From Chalara sp. BL73 (taxonomy: Eukaryota > Ascomycota > Leotiomycetes > Helotiales): a stretch of 64,000 nt of DNA. The position numbers were made by a program, and so were the translations under genes. The stretch is taken from positions 62,001 through 126,000 of the forward strand of contig CAKJVC010000171.1 in assembly GCA_918026815.1 (NCBI GenBank), written 5' to 3'. Below the pieces are notes generated by a model. That model was given only the letters and a program-made list of their open reading frames with translations, was not told where the DNA came from and searched no databases. Shown one piece after another: positions 34,642-45,728 of the stretch (the stretch's first letter is position 1; each line of letters begins with the position of its first letter).

Positions 34642-36181
34642 ATGAAGACCGACAGATTACATAAGCCAAAGACTATCGCGCTCGCGTCCAGAAATTGCTT
34701 AAATTTTATTCATGCTTCCTACAATTCTGGGGAGATTGATCCGCCAGTAGATGATCTTCTATATCATGGCAAAGCTATGCGACGCGTAGTAGTTACAGGT
34801 CTCGGTGCTGTAACCCCTCTAGGTGTTGGCATCAAGCAGACTTGGAACAGTTTGATTGCTGGTGAGTGTGGAATTGTCAGTGTCGCTAACCGACAACCGG
34901 CACACCGATGGCGAGAGCTTCCCAGTACTGTGGCAGGAATAGTGCCCGTTGCAGAAGGCAATACAAAGGAAAATGGTAAATGGCTCGCGTCAGATTGGCT
35001 AAGGAGCGGCGATGAGCGCAGGATGGCAAAGTTCACACAATATGCCATTGCAGCTACGGAAATGGCTTTAAACGATGCAGGATGGCTACCGCGGACAGAA
35101 GAGGAAAAGTATGTCACAGGAGTATGTCTGGGCAGTGGAATTGGCAATTTACAGGAGTTATACGATACAAGTCTGTCGTATGACAAAGCAGTATGGCTAT
35201 TCTTCATACTTCTAGTAATGTTTTGCTAACTTTTTTTTCTTTTGGCCCAGGGTTATAAAAAGGTATCGCCTCTGTTCGTGCCACAACTTCTTATCAACCT
35301 CGCTGCCGGTCACATATCCATGAAGTATGGACTTCAAGGGCCGAACCATGCTGTCACAACGGCTTGTACAACTGGGGCACACGCTATCGGCGACGCATCC
35401 AGGTTCATTAGTTTTGGGGATGCAGATGTTATGGTGGCAGGCGGTTCTGAATCTTGTATCCATCCTTTGGCCCTGGCTGGGTTCTCCAGATCTCGATCGC
35501 TGGCCACAGCATATAACGACGACCCAACTTCGTCGTCACGACCATTTGATCGGGACAGGGCTGGTTTTGTAATAGCCGAAGGCGCAGGTGTTGTTATACT
35601 TGAGGAGTTGGAGCACGCAAAGGCCCGTGGTGCTGATATCTATGCCGAGATCCGCGGATATGGTTGCAGTGGTGATGCATATCATGTTACTGCACCACGA
35701 GAAAATGGACATGGCGCTTTTTTGGCTATGAAGAGAGCTCTAAAAAATGCTCAAATTCAGCCAAAAGAGGTCGACTATATTAACGCACATGCAACAAGTA
35801 CACCGCTTGGAGATACTGCCGAGAATGCCGCCATCACCAGTCTAATGCTAGGTAGCGAGGGCTATGAAATAGGAAGCCAGGTGGCGGTCAGCAGTACAAA
35901 AGGTGCCATTGGCCATCTTTTGGGTGCCGCTGGGGCCGTTGAGGCGATTTTCTCTATACTCTCCATAAAAGAAGTAAGCGTGCACAAAGTTGTCAAGCAT
36001 AGAACTAATGATGTGATAGAATATTTTGCCACCGACACTGAACCTTTACAATCTAGAAAGCAGCTACAAATTCAATTATGTGCCTCTAGAATCACAGCAA
36101 AAAGAGGTAGGCGTTTCCATTTCCAACAGCTTTGGATTTGGAGGCACAAACGCCTCTTTAGTGTTCTCAAAATATAGTTGA
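34642..36181 (+). CDS. Beta-ketoacyl-ACP synthase, FabF/CEM1-like (mitochondrial type)
   Basis: Exons 34642-35190, 35251-35973 and 36020-36181, with introns of 60 and 46 nt, give 477 residues; starting at the internal ATG 34777 ([16 protein letters not shown]) gives 432. The last intron is essential: without it the frame ends in unrelated sequence, while splicing restores [11 protein letters not shown] and the C-terminal [17 protein letters not shown]. The catalytic triad is intact: Cys in [10 protein letters not shown], His in [11 protein letters not shown] and His in [16 protein letters not shown]. Fungal stand-alone KAS II enzymes serve mitochondrial type II fatty acid synthesis. The 45-residue N-terminal extension has basic residues but is not a textbook presequence. 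It lies tail-to-tail with a UstYa gene 127 bp away. A cluster-embedded role, such as a resistant duplicate, cannot be excluded. Confidence 0.88.
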
Positions 36182-36308
36182 AGTCGCTGCTTTCTAAAAT
36201 CTTGTCATTTCTCTGCGATTTGATGCTACGTGCTGCTGGTGTATTCGCAAATTTTCGCTTCTCCTAAAATTGGGATATATCATTGCATACTCTACCACGT
36301 TGTTGCCA

Positions 36309-37244
36309 TCATGTACCACTACCATTCACATTTCCGTGCCTTGTTCCATAGTCATGATACCAGTCACGGAACTGATCCCAGTTTCGACAGGTGTGTACTT
36401 GGGGAGTGCCTATGAGATTAATATCCGGTTTTTCCCCGTAAGGGCGCAATGGTACCGGTGTCAAATCCAGAGCGCACTGTATGTGCTGACGGAGTTGTTC
36501 CATGCAATGCTCTACTCGCGATATTAGCATTTCGCCATATCTAAGTATTTTCATAAAGCATACCAACATGTGTTTGGCGAATCTCCTTGGGCAATGGATG
36601 TCTATCGTTCTTATCATAGTAATCCCTATCAATCTCTTTGCGGATTGCATTCAGGCAGTGAAGCGAATGCATTACTTCCACTCTATAACATTATAAGTTG
36701 TGATATTTCGTGGTGGGGCCGAACATACTCTGCAAGATACATGCCCTCAATAGGAACAGGATTGTCGAGATTCATTGCTTCAGTCTCGTTGAGCACAACG
36801 TATTGTCCTGCTACTCGTTAGCCTTCCTCAGATCTCCTCGCTATGTGGCATACCTTTTAAAAGCTCTTCCCACGCATCGTCAATCTTGGGAGAAGGAGCG
36901 CCAACATATTGGGGCAGATTTGGGTCGAACTCGCGATAGTATCTTTGGGATGTTTCATTGTATCGGAACGCGCTTGTATATGTCACTTGTTGAATTTCGA
37001 TCGCGGCTTTTGCTGGGCCCCAGTCCGTCAAGTACCCATCTTTGAAAGTTAGCTCGGGTGAAATGCGATAGAGCTTGACAGCCAGGATAAGGGATAGAAG
37101 ACCGAAGCCAATTGTCGTGAAGGAGAGGATGAATTTTGACCAAGATCTCGACTTTTGGTGCACATCATGGGTACCGTTATTGGAGATCAGACCGAGGTTC
37201 TCTTCCGAATCCGTCTCTTTATATCGTGCTTCAGATGTCGTCAT
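36309..37244 (-). CDS. UstYa/DUF3328 family protein (RiPP/mycotoxin oxidase-type)
   Basis: Four exons, 37244-36854, 36807-36729, 36682-36564 and 36511-36309, with introns of 46, 46 and 52 nt, give 263 residues. A short acidic cytosolic N-terminus precedes one membrane helix (FILSFTTIGFGLLSLILAV). The two family motifs HxxHC are present: HSLHC (36655-36669) and HVEHC, the latter created by splicing across the third intron. Between and around them are the expected DAWEELLKGQYVVLNETEA and CMEQLRQHIQCALD segments. UstYa-type proteins carry out oxidative cyclisations on ribosomal peptides (ustiloxin, asperipin) and on some non-ribosomal products. The gene is divergent from a secreted Kex2-processed repeat protein 619 bp away, which is the arrangement that makes this locus notable. 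Confidence 0.9.
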
Positions 37245-37863
37245 GTTTTAGGTTGTAGTTGTAGCTACCAATCCAGGTTTGGCTTTATGCGAAGTTAGAA
37301 AAAAAAACATTTCCGGTTGTCTGTTGAATCACAACAGCCTTGTTGGCGAGACGGCCAACAGGGTATAATATTATTCACTCGCGGCCTTCCTAATCCATCT
37401 TGTCAATAGCGACTCCAGCCCACACTAGGGATATATCTGGCTTTTCTGTCTAGTCCTGGAGGTACTGAATACAATCGACGCCATTTGTGTAATGCGTAGT
37501 CGTACTAAGTGATCATCATAATCTCAGGTGTACATCCATCCCGAGACATAGCCATCTGATAGGGTCTGGCCATTCTTGAGGTACAGAAGATGCCACCCTT
37601 GCTAATGATATATGTAATAGGTCATGTTTCAGAAACCTGTACTTCATCATGTTTAGCAAGCCGAAACGACATATTTTCATATAGAATCTGGTGCTCCACG
37701 ACACTATCGAAGGTGGCGAGATGTTTGCTATGGGTGTAGTACTTGGAACTTGATGTTTAGATACGTCGAGTTCTATAAGTAACATCAGATTCCCTCTTGA
37801 TCGACAATATATCATTCTCGGAGCTCGTCTTTATCCAAGGGCCGCCAATCAAGATCAGCCACC
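37245..37863. promoter_or_regulatory. Divergent promoter, UstYa / repeat precursor
   Basis: The 619-bp region shared by the UstYa gene (minus) and the secreted repeat protein (plus). No ORF is supported. Co-expression would be expected if the two genes work together (inference). Confidence 0.45.
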
Positions 37864-39036
37864 ATGCATCTTTATTCAGGTATCCTCATAGCTGCTTTAC
37901 CATTTTCTCTGGGAGCACCTCATCACGTAAGTCTTCGCCAAAAAAAGATTTGTTGCCTTCTGAGACGGCTGATGAATTACAGGTCAAAAGTCATCTAGTT
38001 AACAGTGAAGCCGCTGAAGTGCTTAAGGAACATCACCACGTGAGTTTATACCGGTATGATTTTGCAGCTATCTAGCATAGCTGATGAACATTAGGGTAAA
38101 GGTCATCATGTCAATAATGAGGCGGCCGGAGTTCTTACGGAGCGAGAAGCCGAAGTGAACTCAGATGCTGCTACTCCTTCGCCTGAGGCATTGACAAAGT
38201 TGACGCAAACTGGTTTATCGAGAGAGCAGCTTTTGGAGGTACTCAGCCTGCTGTCGCCATTTGGGGGTACAGGACTAGGAACATTAGGAATTATCACAAA
38301 GCGGGATATCGCTGAGGTACTAGAGGATGTGCTCAAAGTTCGACAAGTCCCTTCGCTCAGCCTGACTGACCTTGGAAGCAAGCTACCTGCCCAGGAACTA
38401 CAAGTCTTGAGTGTTTTGACAGGGAAACCCCCAGAGTTTCTTAAAACGCAAACGATTTTGCAGATATTCCAGCTACTGATCTCGCAAATCCCGAAGCCTC
38501 CTGTCAAGCGCAACCACGATCGGGTCCTCGACACCCGCGTCACCATTCCCCTCAGCACTGGCACCCTTGGAAGCACTCTGAGCCCTCAGCAGCTTCTCCA
38601 ACTGGCTGCTTTGACCGGAAAACCCACGGAATTTCTCCAGACACAGACATTCTCACAGATACTCACTCTGCTCCCAGCAGACCAACTGGCGAATCTCAAT
38701 TCTCTGGGGTTGGGGGTTTTGACTGGTGGTGGCATTGGAGGACTACCTACCAACCTACCTACCATTGCGAAAGACAAGCGTCTTGTAGGGCCTATAGGAG
38801 ATCTCTTACAGCAACTTGGAATCTCAAGCTCTCTGCCTATTGTTGCTAAAGATAAACGTCAACTGGACAACCTGGGTTCCTTACTTGGCGTTTTGAATTC
38901 GCTCGGGCTAGGTGGTATACTTGCTAAGGAGAAGAGGGGGCTGTTGGGACTAAACAACTTTATTTCGACGCTTCAGAACAACGTGAATGGCCTTCCTCTA
39001 GAGGGTCTCTTGGGGCAAACGGGTATTGTAGCCTGA
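37864..39036 (+). CDS. Secreted repeat protein with Kex2 sites; possible RiPP-type precursor
   Basis: Exons 37864-37926, 37983-38039 and 38095-39036, with introns of 56 and 55 nt, give 353 residues. Exon 1 encodes a signal peptide (MHLYSGILIAALPFSLGAPHH). Exon 2 and the start of exon 3 encode near-copies of one unit (SHLVNSEAAEVLKE and HHVNNEAAGVLTE). Exon 3 has a ~32-residue duplication (LTGKPPEFLKTQT / LTGKPTEFLQTQT). It also has five KR sites: TKR, VKR, and three in the context AK(D/E)KR at 38770-38781, 38848-38859 and 38926-38937, exactly 78 nt (26 residues) apart. The protein has no Cys or Trp, and its only Tyr is in the signal peptide. Peptides between KR sites are Gly/Leu-rich and amphipathic. 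It could be a RiPP precursor for the adjacent UstYa enzyme, or a Kex2-processed surface or repellent-like peptide. No family was recognised with certainty. Confidence 0.75.
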
Positions 39037-39606
39037 GGAGGACATTGAACCGCGAAATATAGCTGTGCACGCTTATTGACGATAGATTGGGCCACTATAG
39101 TTGAATTTTGGCTGGTTTTGTGAGGAGTTTTTGCTTATCTGCACTGGTATATGCTGTTTCCGCCGGTCATTACAATTACTGCAATGAATTCTTGCTTCCT
39201 GCTGACCGATTCGAAATTGACTCAATGTTTCCAGCTACTTTCCGGTATTGTATTGCCTCCAACATTAATTACCTATTTTGCCTAGCTTATTTGTATTTCA
39301 AAAGTGCATTCCACTTTCGCTCGCTTATTCTTCTCAGCGTGTTGTGGTAATATCACGGAGAAATGGCTCGCTGTCGGGAGAATAGTCCCCGACTTCAATT
39401 GAAGGTCTCGCCATTTCGCGCGTTCAGCCTATTTCCAAGACCTGAAAGATACCGGAACAGTGGAACCGGTAAATTGATCCCCCGCATACCCCATACTTAA
39501 TCACGTTTTCATGAAAGAGGTTTGTTGCGATTATGTATACACTGGAAAAGTTTTGTCGGAAGCGCTGTTCAGAGATCGCTTTCTTGTTCATCAAAGCTTC
39601 GTCGCG
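39037..39606. other. Intergenic, 0.57 kb
   Basis: Between the repeat protein and the carboxylesterase, both on the plus strand. Nothing recognisable. The carboxylesterase frame is open upstream of 39607, but its upstream starts lack a signal peptide. Confidence 0.5.
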
Positions 39607-41489
39607 ATGGAAATCTCATTGTCTTTTCTTTGGATATTCTCTTTGCTTTTGTTTTCAAGTTCTGCACAGGAACTCATCGCGTCTCTAGACTATGGTACTT
39701 TTCAAGGTGCTTATTCAGAAACTTACAACATCACGCACTATAGAAAGATTCCTTATGCGGCACCTCCAGTAGGAGAGAATCGTTTCCGCGCCCCCCAGCC
39801 ACCTCTCCGTTTACCAGCCGATACCATATATAATTCTGATCAATCTTTTGATTTCTGTCCTCAGCGAACTGTAAAAAATCCTAATTTCATGCCTCCTGAT
39901 GCACAGAGGTTTTATTTTTTGGAATCTTGAAGCTTTCGACTGACAAATACCTTTAAACTTTCATCATCTCATAATTGTGGTGAATTGCTTCACGAGGAGG
40001 CTTGACATGTAACCGTGAGCCTTTGCATTGTACTTGACTGACCAATGTACTAGGTCAATGGTACAGAAGATTGCCTCTATCTTGGCCTATACTCTCGCCC
40101 GTGGACACCTAACAAGCCATTACGTCCGGTAGTTGTGATCTTCTACGGAGGTGGTTTCGTCCAAGGAAGTGCTTCATTCACAATTCCTCCATCTGGATAC
40201 CCCATCCTCAATGTCTCTTCTTCCAACGATTTTGTCGTCATCTATCCCAACTATCGGGTGAACGCCTTCGGCTTCCTTCCTGGCTCCCAGATCGCCAAAT
40301 CAGCCACGTCAGATCTCAACAATGGACTTTTAGATCAGCAGGCGGCCCTAAAATGGACACAGAAGTATATCCACAAGTTCGGTGGCGATCCCAGGAATGT
40401 GACAATTCAGGGCCAGTCGGCAGGAGGCGGAAGTGTTATATCTCAGGTCATTGCTCATGGTGGAAAGACGAATCCTCCACTGTTCTCGAAAGCTCTTGCA
40501 AGCTCTCCTTTCTGGCCGAAGACATACAAATATGACGCGCCAGAAGCCCAGGACATTTATGATACTTTTGCGCGACTTGCTGGATGTTCTGGCCCAGAGT
40601 CGTTGAAGTGCTTGAAAAAGGCGGATCTGCAGACTTTGAGAGACGCTTCTTTACAGATTGCTGGAAGCCATGTTTATAACACGAGTTCGTATACTTGGGG
40701 TCCGGTCATTGATGGGAAGTTCTTGACGCAAAGTCTGAGCGAGGCCACAAGCAAGGGCCAAGTGGATATTGATACTGGGCTTGTGAATTATAATACACAC
40801 GAGGGCGAAAACTTCATCCCTCCTGGACTCGCAAATATCGCCAATACTGGCTCACCAACCTTCAATTCCAGCCTTGCATCTCTTCGCCAGTGGGCGACAG
40901 GGTTTCTTCCCAGGTTCTCCGAACAGAACATTGATCAAGTCCTTGCTCTGTATTCTGGGAATGTTACATACACTCGAGCAGGCCTGATTTACAGAGACGC
41001 AGTTCTCGCGTGTCCCGCATACTGGACAGCGCGGGCAGCTCACAGGAGAGGTACGTGCGAATGCATACCTCAATTAGATGCATTTCCACAACCCCTGAAA
41101 ATCAATACTGACATAACTCTAGGCTACATCTCCGAGTACACGATTTCACCTGCAAAACATGCATCTGATGTGGTTTGGGTACGTATTCCTTTTGGTCGTG
41201 CTCCGTATCAAAATTAACAAGCATTGGATAGTGGAATCAAGTAAACACGATACAAAAGTCACAACCAACCGTATATGAAGGTTATGCAGGAGCAATGGCC
41301 TCATTCTTCCAAACAGGAGATCCAAATGTGCACAAGGTGACCGACCAGAGTCAACCGGGTGTACCAGAGATTCGGCGTGATGGGGAGAGGTTTGTGATTA
41401 CTTCTGATGGGTTTGAGACGAAAGACCTCGCGGACTTGAATATTAAATGCGGATTCTGGAGAGAAGTAGCGCATAAGGTACCAATCTAA
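39607..41489 (+). CDS. Secreted type-B carboxylesterase/lipase
   Basis: Exons 39607-39870, 40054-41050, 41123-41178 and 41232-41489 give 524 residues. The first intron (183 nt) is longer than its neighbours; a small extra exon within it cannot be excluded. The start chosen gives a clear signal peptide (MEISLSFLWIFSLLLFSSSAQ). The alpha/beta-hydrolase core shows the oxyanion-hole strand FYGGGFVQGS, the nucleophile Ser in GQSAGGG, an acidic residue around NTHEGENF and the His of KHASDVVW, plus the family EDCLYL motif created at the first splice. All catalytic parts are present. It hydrolyses carboxylic esters outside the cell or in the secretory pathway. A role in tailoring a product of the neighbouring UstYa locus is possible but unsupported. 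Confidence 0.87.
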
Positions 41490-41802
41490 TTGATTGATAG
41501 CCTACCCTCACGATACTCCAGTTGTCTGATGTGTCGTGAGATTACGTTGAATATAATCGCGGAGTTGCTTCCATAGAGGAGTCTACTCTTTGATGAATGC
41601 TATCTTCTCGCATGATACTGCTCTGATAAAAGTCGTGCATAATTGATAACAAGACAAGCCTCATATGGCAGAAGTAAGCGGCTGGGTAGACTGGATCAAA
41701 GTTAATCCAGGCCGTTCATCATCCCTGCACAATTTAATCATTGACATGCACGGTTGAGGCTGCCATCCAGCTTCATACCTTTGGATTTCTACACATATCA
41801 CA
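41490..41802. other. Intergenic, 313 bp
   Basis: Between the carboxylesterase and the CBP3 gene, both on the plus strand. No other signal seen. Confidence 0.5.
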
Positions 41803-42853
41803 ATGGCACAAAACATTTGCGCAGTATGTACGCGGATGCTCCGAAGGCAGTCAGCTGTTATTTCTCAGGTTTGTTCCCCAGAAACTCTCTTGGAAAGTAA
41901 GCTCTAACAATCTCAAGACATACAGCGCAAGCCCTAAAAGCTGTGCTCGCACCTTTATGACTACGCGGCCTCGAAGAGACGACGGCGCAATACCATCCGT
42001 AACTCCACGGACTACGAAGCGTGCCTCCAAGTCCGATGCACAAACGCTCGGGCTAGATTTCAAGAGGCTATTAGCAAACAGGCAGACAGTGACATACTCG
42101 TCCTTCGGCGTCACAGAACTTCTATATAAAGAATGCGCAAAGCAAGCCAGCTATACTATTCCCAAGCCCGAGGATGAGGACGCAGAGATGCCCAAGACCG
42201 CGGATGGGGAAGATCTTGGGGTGGGAGAAGGGTGGTGGCACACAGGTAACGGTCACCCTCGTCCGGCAATTCACAAAATTCCGCTAATCCTTTTTTTTAA
42301 ACCAGAGCTGGGTCTCCAACCAACGTTCAGCACCTGGTCGCAGGTGACGATGCTACATTTATACGTGCTATCGGCACGATTCCGAAACATCAGCACCATG
42401 GACGCGCAGCCCTTTCAGCAGCACCTCCTCGACCACTTCTTCTACGACGCCGAGCACCGCATGGCCGTCAACCACAACATGACGGCGCGTGGCACGCGGA
42501 ACAAATATCTCAAGGACCTGTACGTGCAGTGGAGGGGCCTGATCGCGGCGTACGACGAGGGCATCTTCAAGGGCGACGCCGTCCTCGCCGCCGCGATCTG
42601 GAGGAATATATTCAAGGCGAAGGAGGATGTGGATATCAAGGGCCTGGCGACGATCGTTAGCTATACGAGGAGGCTGCTGAGCCGGCTCGATGCTCTATCC
42701 GACGAGGCGCTGGCGAGCGAAAAATTGGAGTTCGGGAACCCGACGGACGAGGAGAAGGTGTTGAATATCAGGAGCGCAATGTTGGATCTCCCGTTCACGG
42801 CGTCGGAAAAGAGTGTTTCTCCGGCTGGCCCGCCAGCAGGGAAGCAAATATAG
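41803..42853 (+). CDS. CBP3: Mitochondrial ubiquinol-cytochrome c chaperone CBP3
   Basis: Exons 41803-41868, 41918-42245 and 42306-42853, with introns of 49 and 60 nt, give 313 residues. The first exon (MAQNICAVCTRMLRRQSAVISQ) reads as a mitochondrial presequence; its frame differs from the long upstream-open frame, which has no ATG. The first intron has a CTAAC branch site 8 nt before its acceptor. The conserved ubiquinol-cytochrome c chaperone domain covers the C-terminal half: FSTWSQVTMLHLYVLSARFR, FQQHLLDHFFYDAEHRM, YLKDLYVQWRGLIAAYDEG and VLAAAIWRNIF. CBP3 binds the mitoribosome exit region and newly made cytochrome b during complex III assembly. It is a housekeeping gene and marks the boundary between the UstYa locus and the siderophore genes. 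Confidence 0.88.
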
Positions 42854-43386
42854 GCGGTGATCTTACGACTGCGTACTAGTGTAAATATGTATACTTGATT
42901 TGTATGAATATAATGTTATTACTAAGATTGCACAGTTGTCTATTAAGGTAAATAACGCAACACTTTTCCTTTGTTTGTCTTGAATTGCCGCCCTTTTCTG
43001 ATTCAATGTCACCTTAAGTGCAAAAAGAAATTTAAAGGGAACTCGCCGCCTGAATGCTCTGGTATAATTGGGCATCAATGTCTTGCAACGCTGACTAAAT
43101 TGTGTGCTCTCAAACGGATGCTCCACTTATTTTCCATGACAGAGAATAGAGAGTAGGAGAAGACGAATTAAGAGAGTGGGGATGTAAGCTAAATTAATGC
43201 CTTAGAAATTCTTATGAAGTTGAAAATAGTGATGAGGGCTTTGATCATGTGATCAGAATAGTTTCCAACTTTCATTTTATCACCCTATATCAAAACGGTC
43301 TAATGCTCGCTCCAAAAGAAATGCGTAAAGACATTGTATCCACAAGGTGGTATCATCTCATTAGTTATCCATCTCAGACGTACTCA
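42854..43386. other. Intergenic, 0.53 kb, convergent 3' ends
   Basis: Between CBP3 (plus) and sidA (minus). AT-rich, with no further feature seen. Confidence 0.5.
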
Positions 43387-44928
43387 TCACAATTTAGATT
43401 TTAGTTGTAACGCCTCCTGCTCCTCGCCGAAGATAGAATTGACCAGCTCGCCACCGCGGATTGCTAAGATAGAAAGAAGGGTATCACTCAACTAGTCCCA
43501 ATTTTAGTATCTGTCATCGAAAACTGATTTAAGGAACTATTAGTGGGAGTATGGGGAACTTACACCGTGCGTCTTCTCATTACAACCCTGCAACCAAACC
43601 CCGGCTCCTTCCTCCACCTTCTTAGGATCGAAATCAACTTTATAGCTCCGCCTTACAGGAAACTTTTCCTGCCCCTCTCTCAACAGACTTCTTGACTTTG
43701 CCAAGATATCCTCGTGAGCATTTCGGATATATCCCGTGGCCACAAACACTGCATCGACCAGCATCTCCTCCTTCACCAGCACATTAGAATCCTTTACAGC
43801 ATTCTCGATACTCAACAAAATTTGCTTTCCATTCCCCACTCCGGATTGAGCTCGCACGACTTGCCGATTTGGTCGTATGGCGAGTTTGTGAGTCGTGGAA
43901 TCTGGGTTGTCAAGTCGTTGTGCATAGAGTTTCTCGTAGAGGTGTTCGATCAGGTTAAGACGTACGACGGAGTAATTTGTTGCTCGATCCGCAGCGATAG
44001 CCCTTGCTCTCACCTCCTCCGGTTGGCTATATACACCATCAACGCGATCTGGATCGAAAATCTCGTTCACGAATGGACTATCATCACTCGGTCTCAACGC
44101 ACTACTCTTAATTACCATTGTGACTTTTGCATTGGGATAGCGAGAAGGCAAATCGTTGAAGATCTCGGCAGCAGATTGCCCAGATCCAATGACGGCAATG
44201 TTGTAGGGTGCTGATGGTGAGGGCAGAGCGGAGGAAACCCTGTTGGAGTATTGTGAAGAATGGATGATGGAGCTGTGAGAGGGGAATTGCGGTGGGAGCA
44301 TGGGTTTTCCGCCAACTGCGAGGACGACGTGTCGAGCGAGGCGGGTGGTGACTTCTTGCGTCGCAATATTTCTGGACGTGATTCGGAACTGGGAAACTTT
44401 TCCATTCGGAGCCTTCTCGGCGGGTGCAACTTCCAGCACTTCCTGCCCATAGCTAACGAGACCTTGGGCTTCAAAGTGTCCCGCTATCCAGCGTAGGTAA
44501 TCTTCATACTCTTTTCTTGATGGAAGAAAGGTGTCCAGGTTGATGAAGGTATTCAGTCGATTTTTGGCGAAGAGATAGCTGAGGAAAGTGAACTTGGATT
44601 GAGGATTTCGTGGTGTTGCAAGGTCTTTGAGGAAGGATATTTGCATCCTTGCTCCTGGGAGCTGCATCCCCGAATGCCATGCAAATTGAGGCTGTCGCTC
44701 GAGGAAAGAGACTTTAGGTTTGCGCCTGAAGCTGCTTTCCTGGAGGGCAATTGCAATGGCTAGGGAGGCAGGACCAAAGCCGATGCATACTAAGTCCTGG
44801 ACTTCGTGGGAGGCTGACGATGAATATGCTGACTGGACATCTTGAATTGGCTCTCTGGGCTGTGTCAGCAATTCGTTTTGGAGATGGCTGTCACTCGCAC
44901 GAGGCATCCTCCAGTCTAGAGAATGCAT
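43387..44928 (-). CDS. sidA: L-ornithine N5-monooxygenase (SidA) with C-terminal SKL
   Basis: Exons 44928-43564 and 43491-43387, with a 72-nt intron, give 489 residues. The intron sits just after NEKTHG, and splicing restores the family C-terminus LSDTLLSILAIRGGELVNSIFG. The FAD motif is GFGPASLAIAIAL, the NADPH motif GSGQSAAEIFNDL, and the ATGY motif lies in VFVATGYIRN. It catalyses NADPH- and O2-dependent N5-hydroxylation of ornithine, the first committed step of hydroxamate siderophores. The last three residues are SKL followed by TGA, a canonical PTS1 peroxisomal signal. Aspergillus SidA is regarded as cytosolic, so this ending is unusual. Neighbours sidF and sidI, and a perfect SREA site at 45720, support iron-repressed siderophore synthesis. 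Confidence 0.95.
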
Positions 44929-45719
44929 ATGTACCTACATCGAACTCTCTAAGGTGCGGCTCCTCGTGTTCACAAATTCATGGGAGCTTTCCCGTTGTTC
45001 TATCTCGGATTGATTCATTTGGGATGGTATGACAGCGGGTTATAGGGTGCGTAGAAGGTTTTTGAGAAAGACAATTAAGAAATGGTGCAAGAGGAATCGA
45101 GGAACGAGCTATGCAACACGACAACCCTTTCCTATTTGGATAACTCAATTGCCTTTGTGGATGAATCCCCCTGTTTCTATTCTCAGGTCATTAATCTGAT
45201 CGACTGATAATCTCGATCCACATGCAAAAACAGAAAACACCTAAAAGAAAAAAACAAAAAATAATGAGTCGCTGGGAATAGGCAAACTTGGCATGATGCA
45301 TCAACTTCCAATGGTGCAAAGGATCCTGCATCCCTAGCTCTTTCAACATCCATCATAGTTCCATCACCCCGTTCAAGCTTTCTCCGATGCCATGTCTCAG
45401 CGACTGGGCTTTGCATGCCCTCCGAATAACGGTCGACAGCGGTTATTCTCAAAAATTTCTGTTTATGGGCCAGGTAGTTTGGGAAGGGGGGGAAAGAGCA
45501 GGACCCTGACGCACAGCTATGGTGGGGGGGGACAAGCTCCCAAGCACGGCAGGTGAAGGGAACAAGGGGGCAGCAAAGACGGCATTGCATTGCAAGGTTG
45601 AAAAGGATTGCTTGAATACCCTGTCTGGTTCCAGCCAGCATATGCAACTAGCAAAATTTTGGGGGAATACCCGCAAAATCGACCCACCCCGGCTAATGAT
45701 CAAAAGATTTGATCTTTCC

Positions 45720-45728
45720 ATCAGATAA
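45720..45728 (+). promoter_or_regulatory. SREA-type GATA site (ATCAGATAA)
   Basis: Perfect match to ATCWGATAA, the site known for the iron-responsive GATA repressor SreA/SRE. It lies about 790 bp upstream of the sidA start. Confidence 0.65.

Noticed and set aside
35974..36177. Unspliced C-terminus of the ketoacyl synthase
   Set aside because: It lacks the essential GFGGTNAS ending. Removing the 46-nt intron restores it exactly.
37864..39036. Alpha-factor-type mating pheromone precursor
   Set aside because: It has a signal peptide and KR sites, but no Trp or Cys and no short identical W-x-C-type repeats. Peptides of 26-32 residues are too long for fungal alpha pheromones.
41741..41917. Long unspliced N-terminus for the CBP3 gene
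   Set aside because: That frame begins at TTG with no ATG. A small first exon from ATG 41803 with a consensus branch site gives a better mitochondrial presequence.
45183..45647. 154-codon minus-strand ORF in the sidA upstream region
   Set aside because: Cys-rich, low-complexity composition, no family resemblance, and it lies in a promoter.
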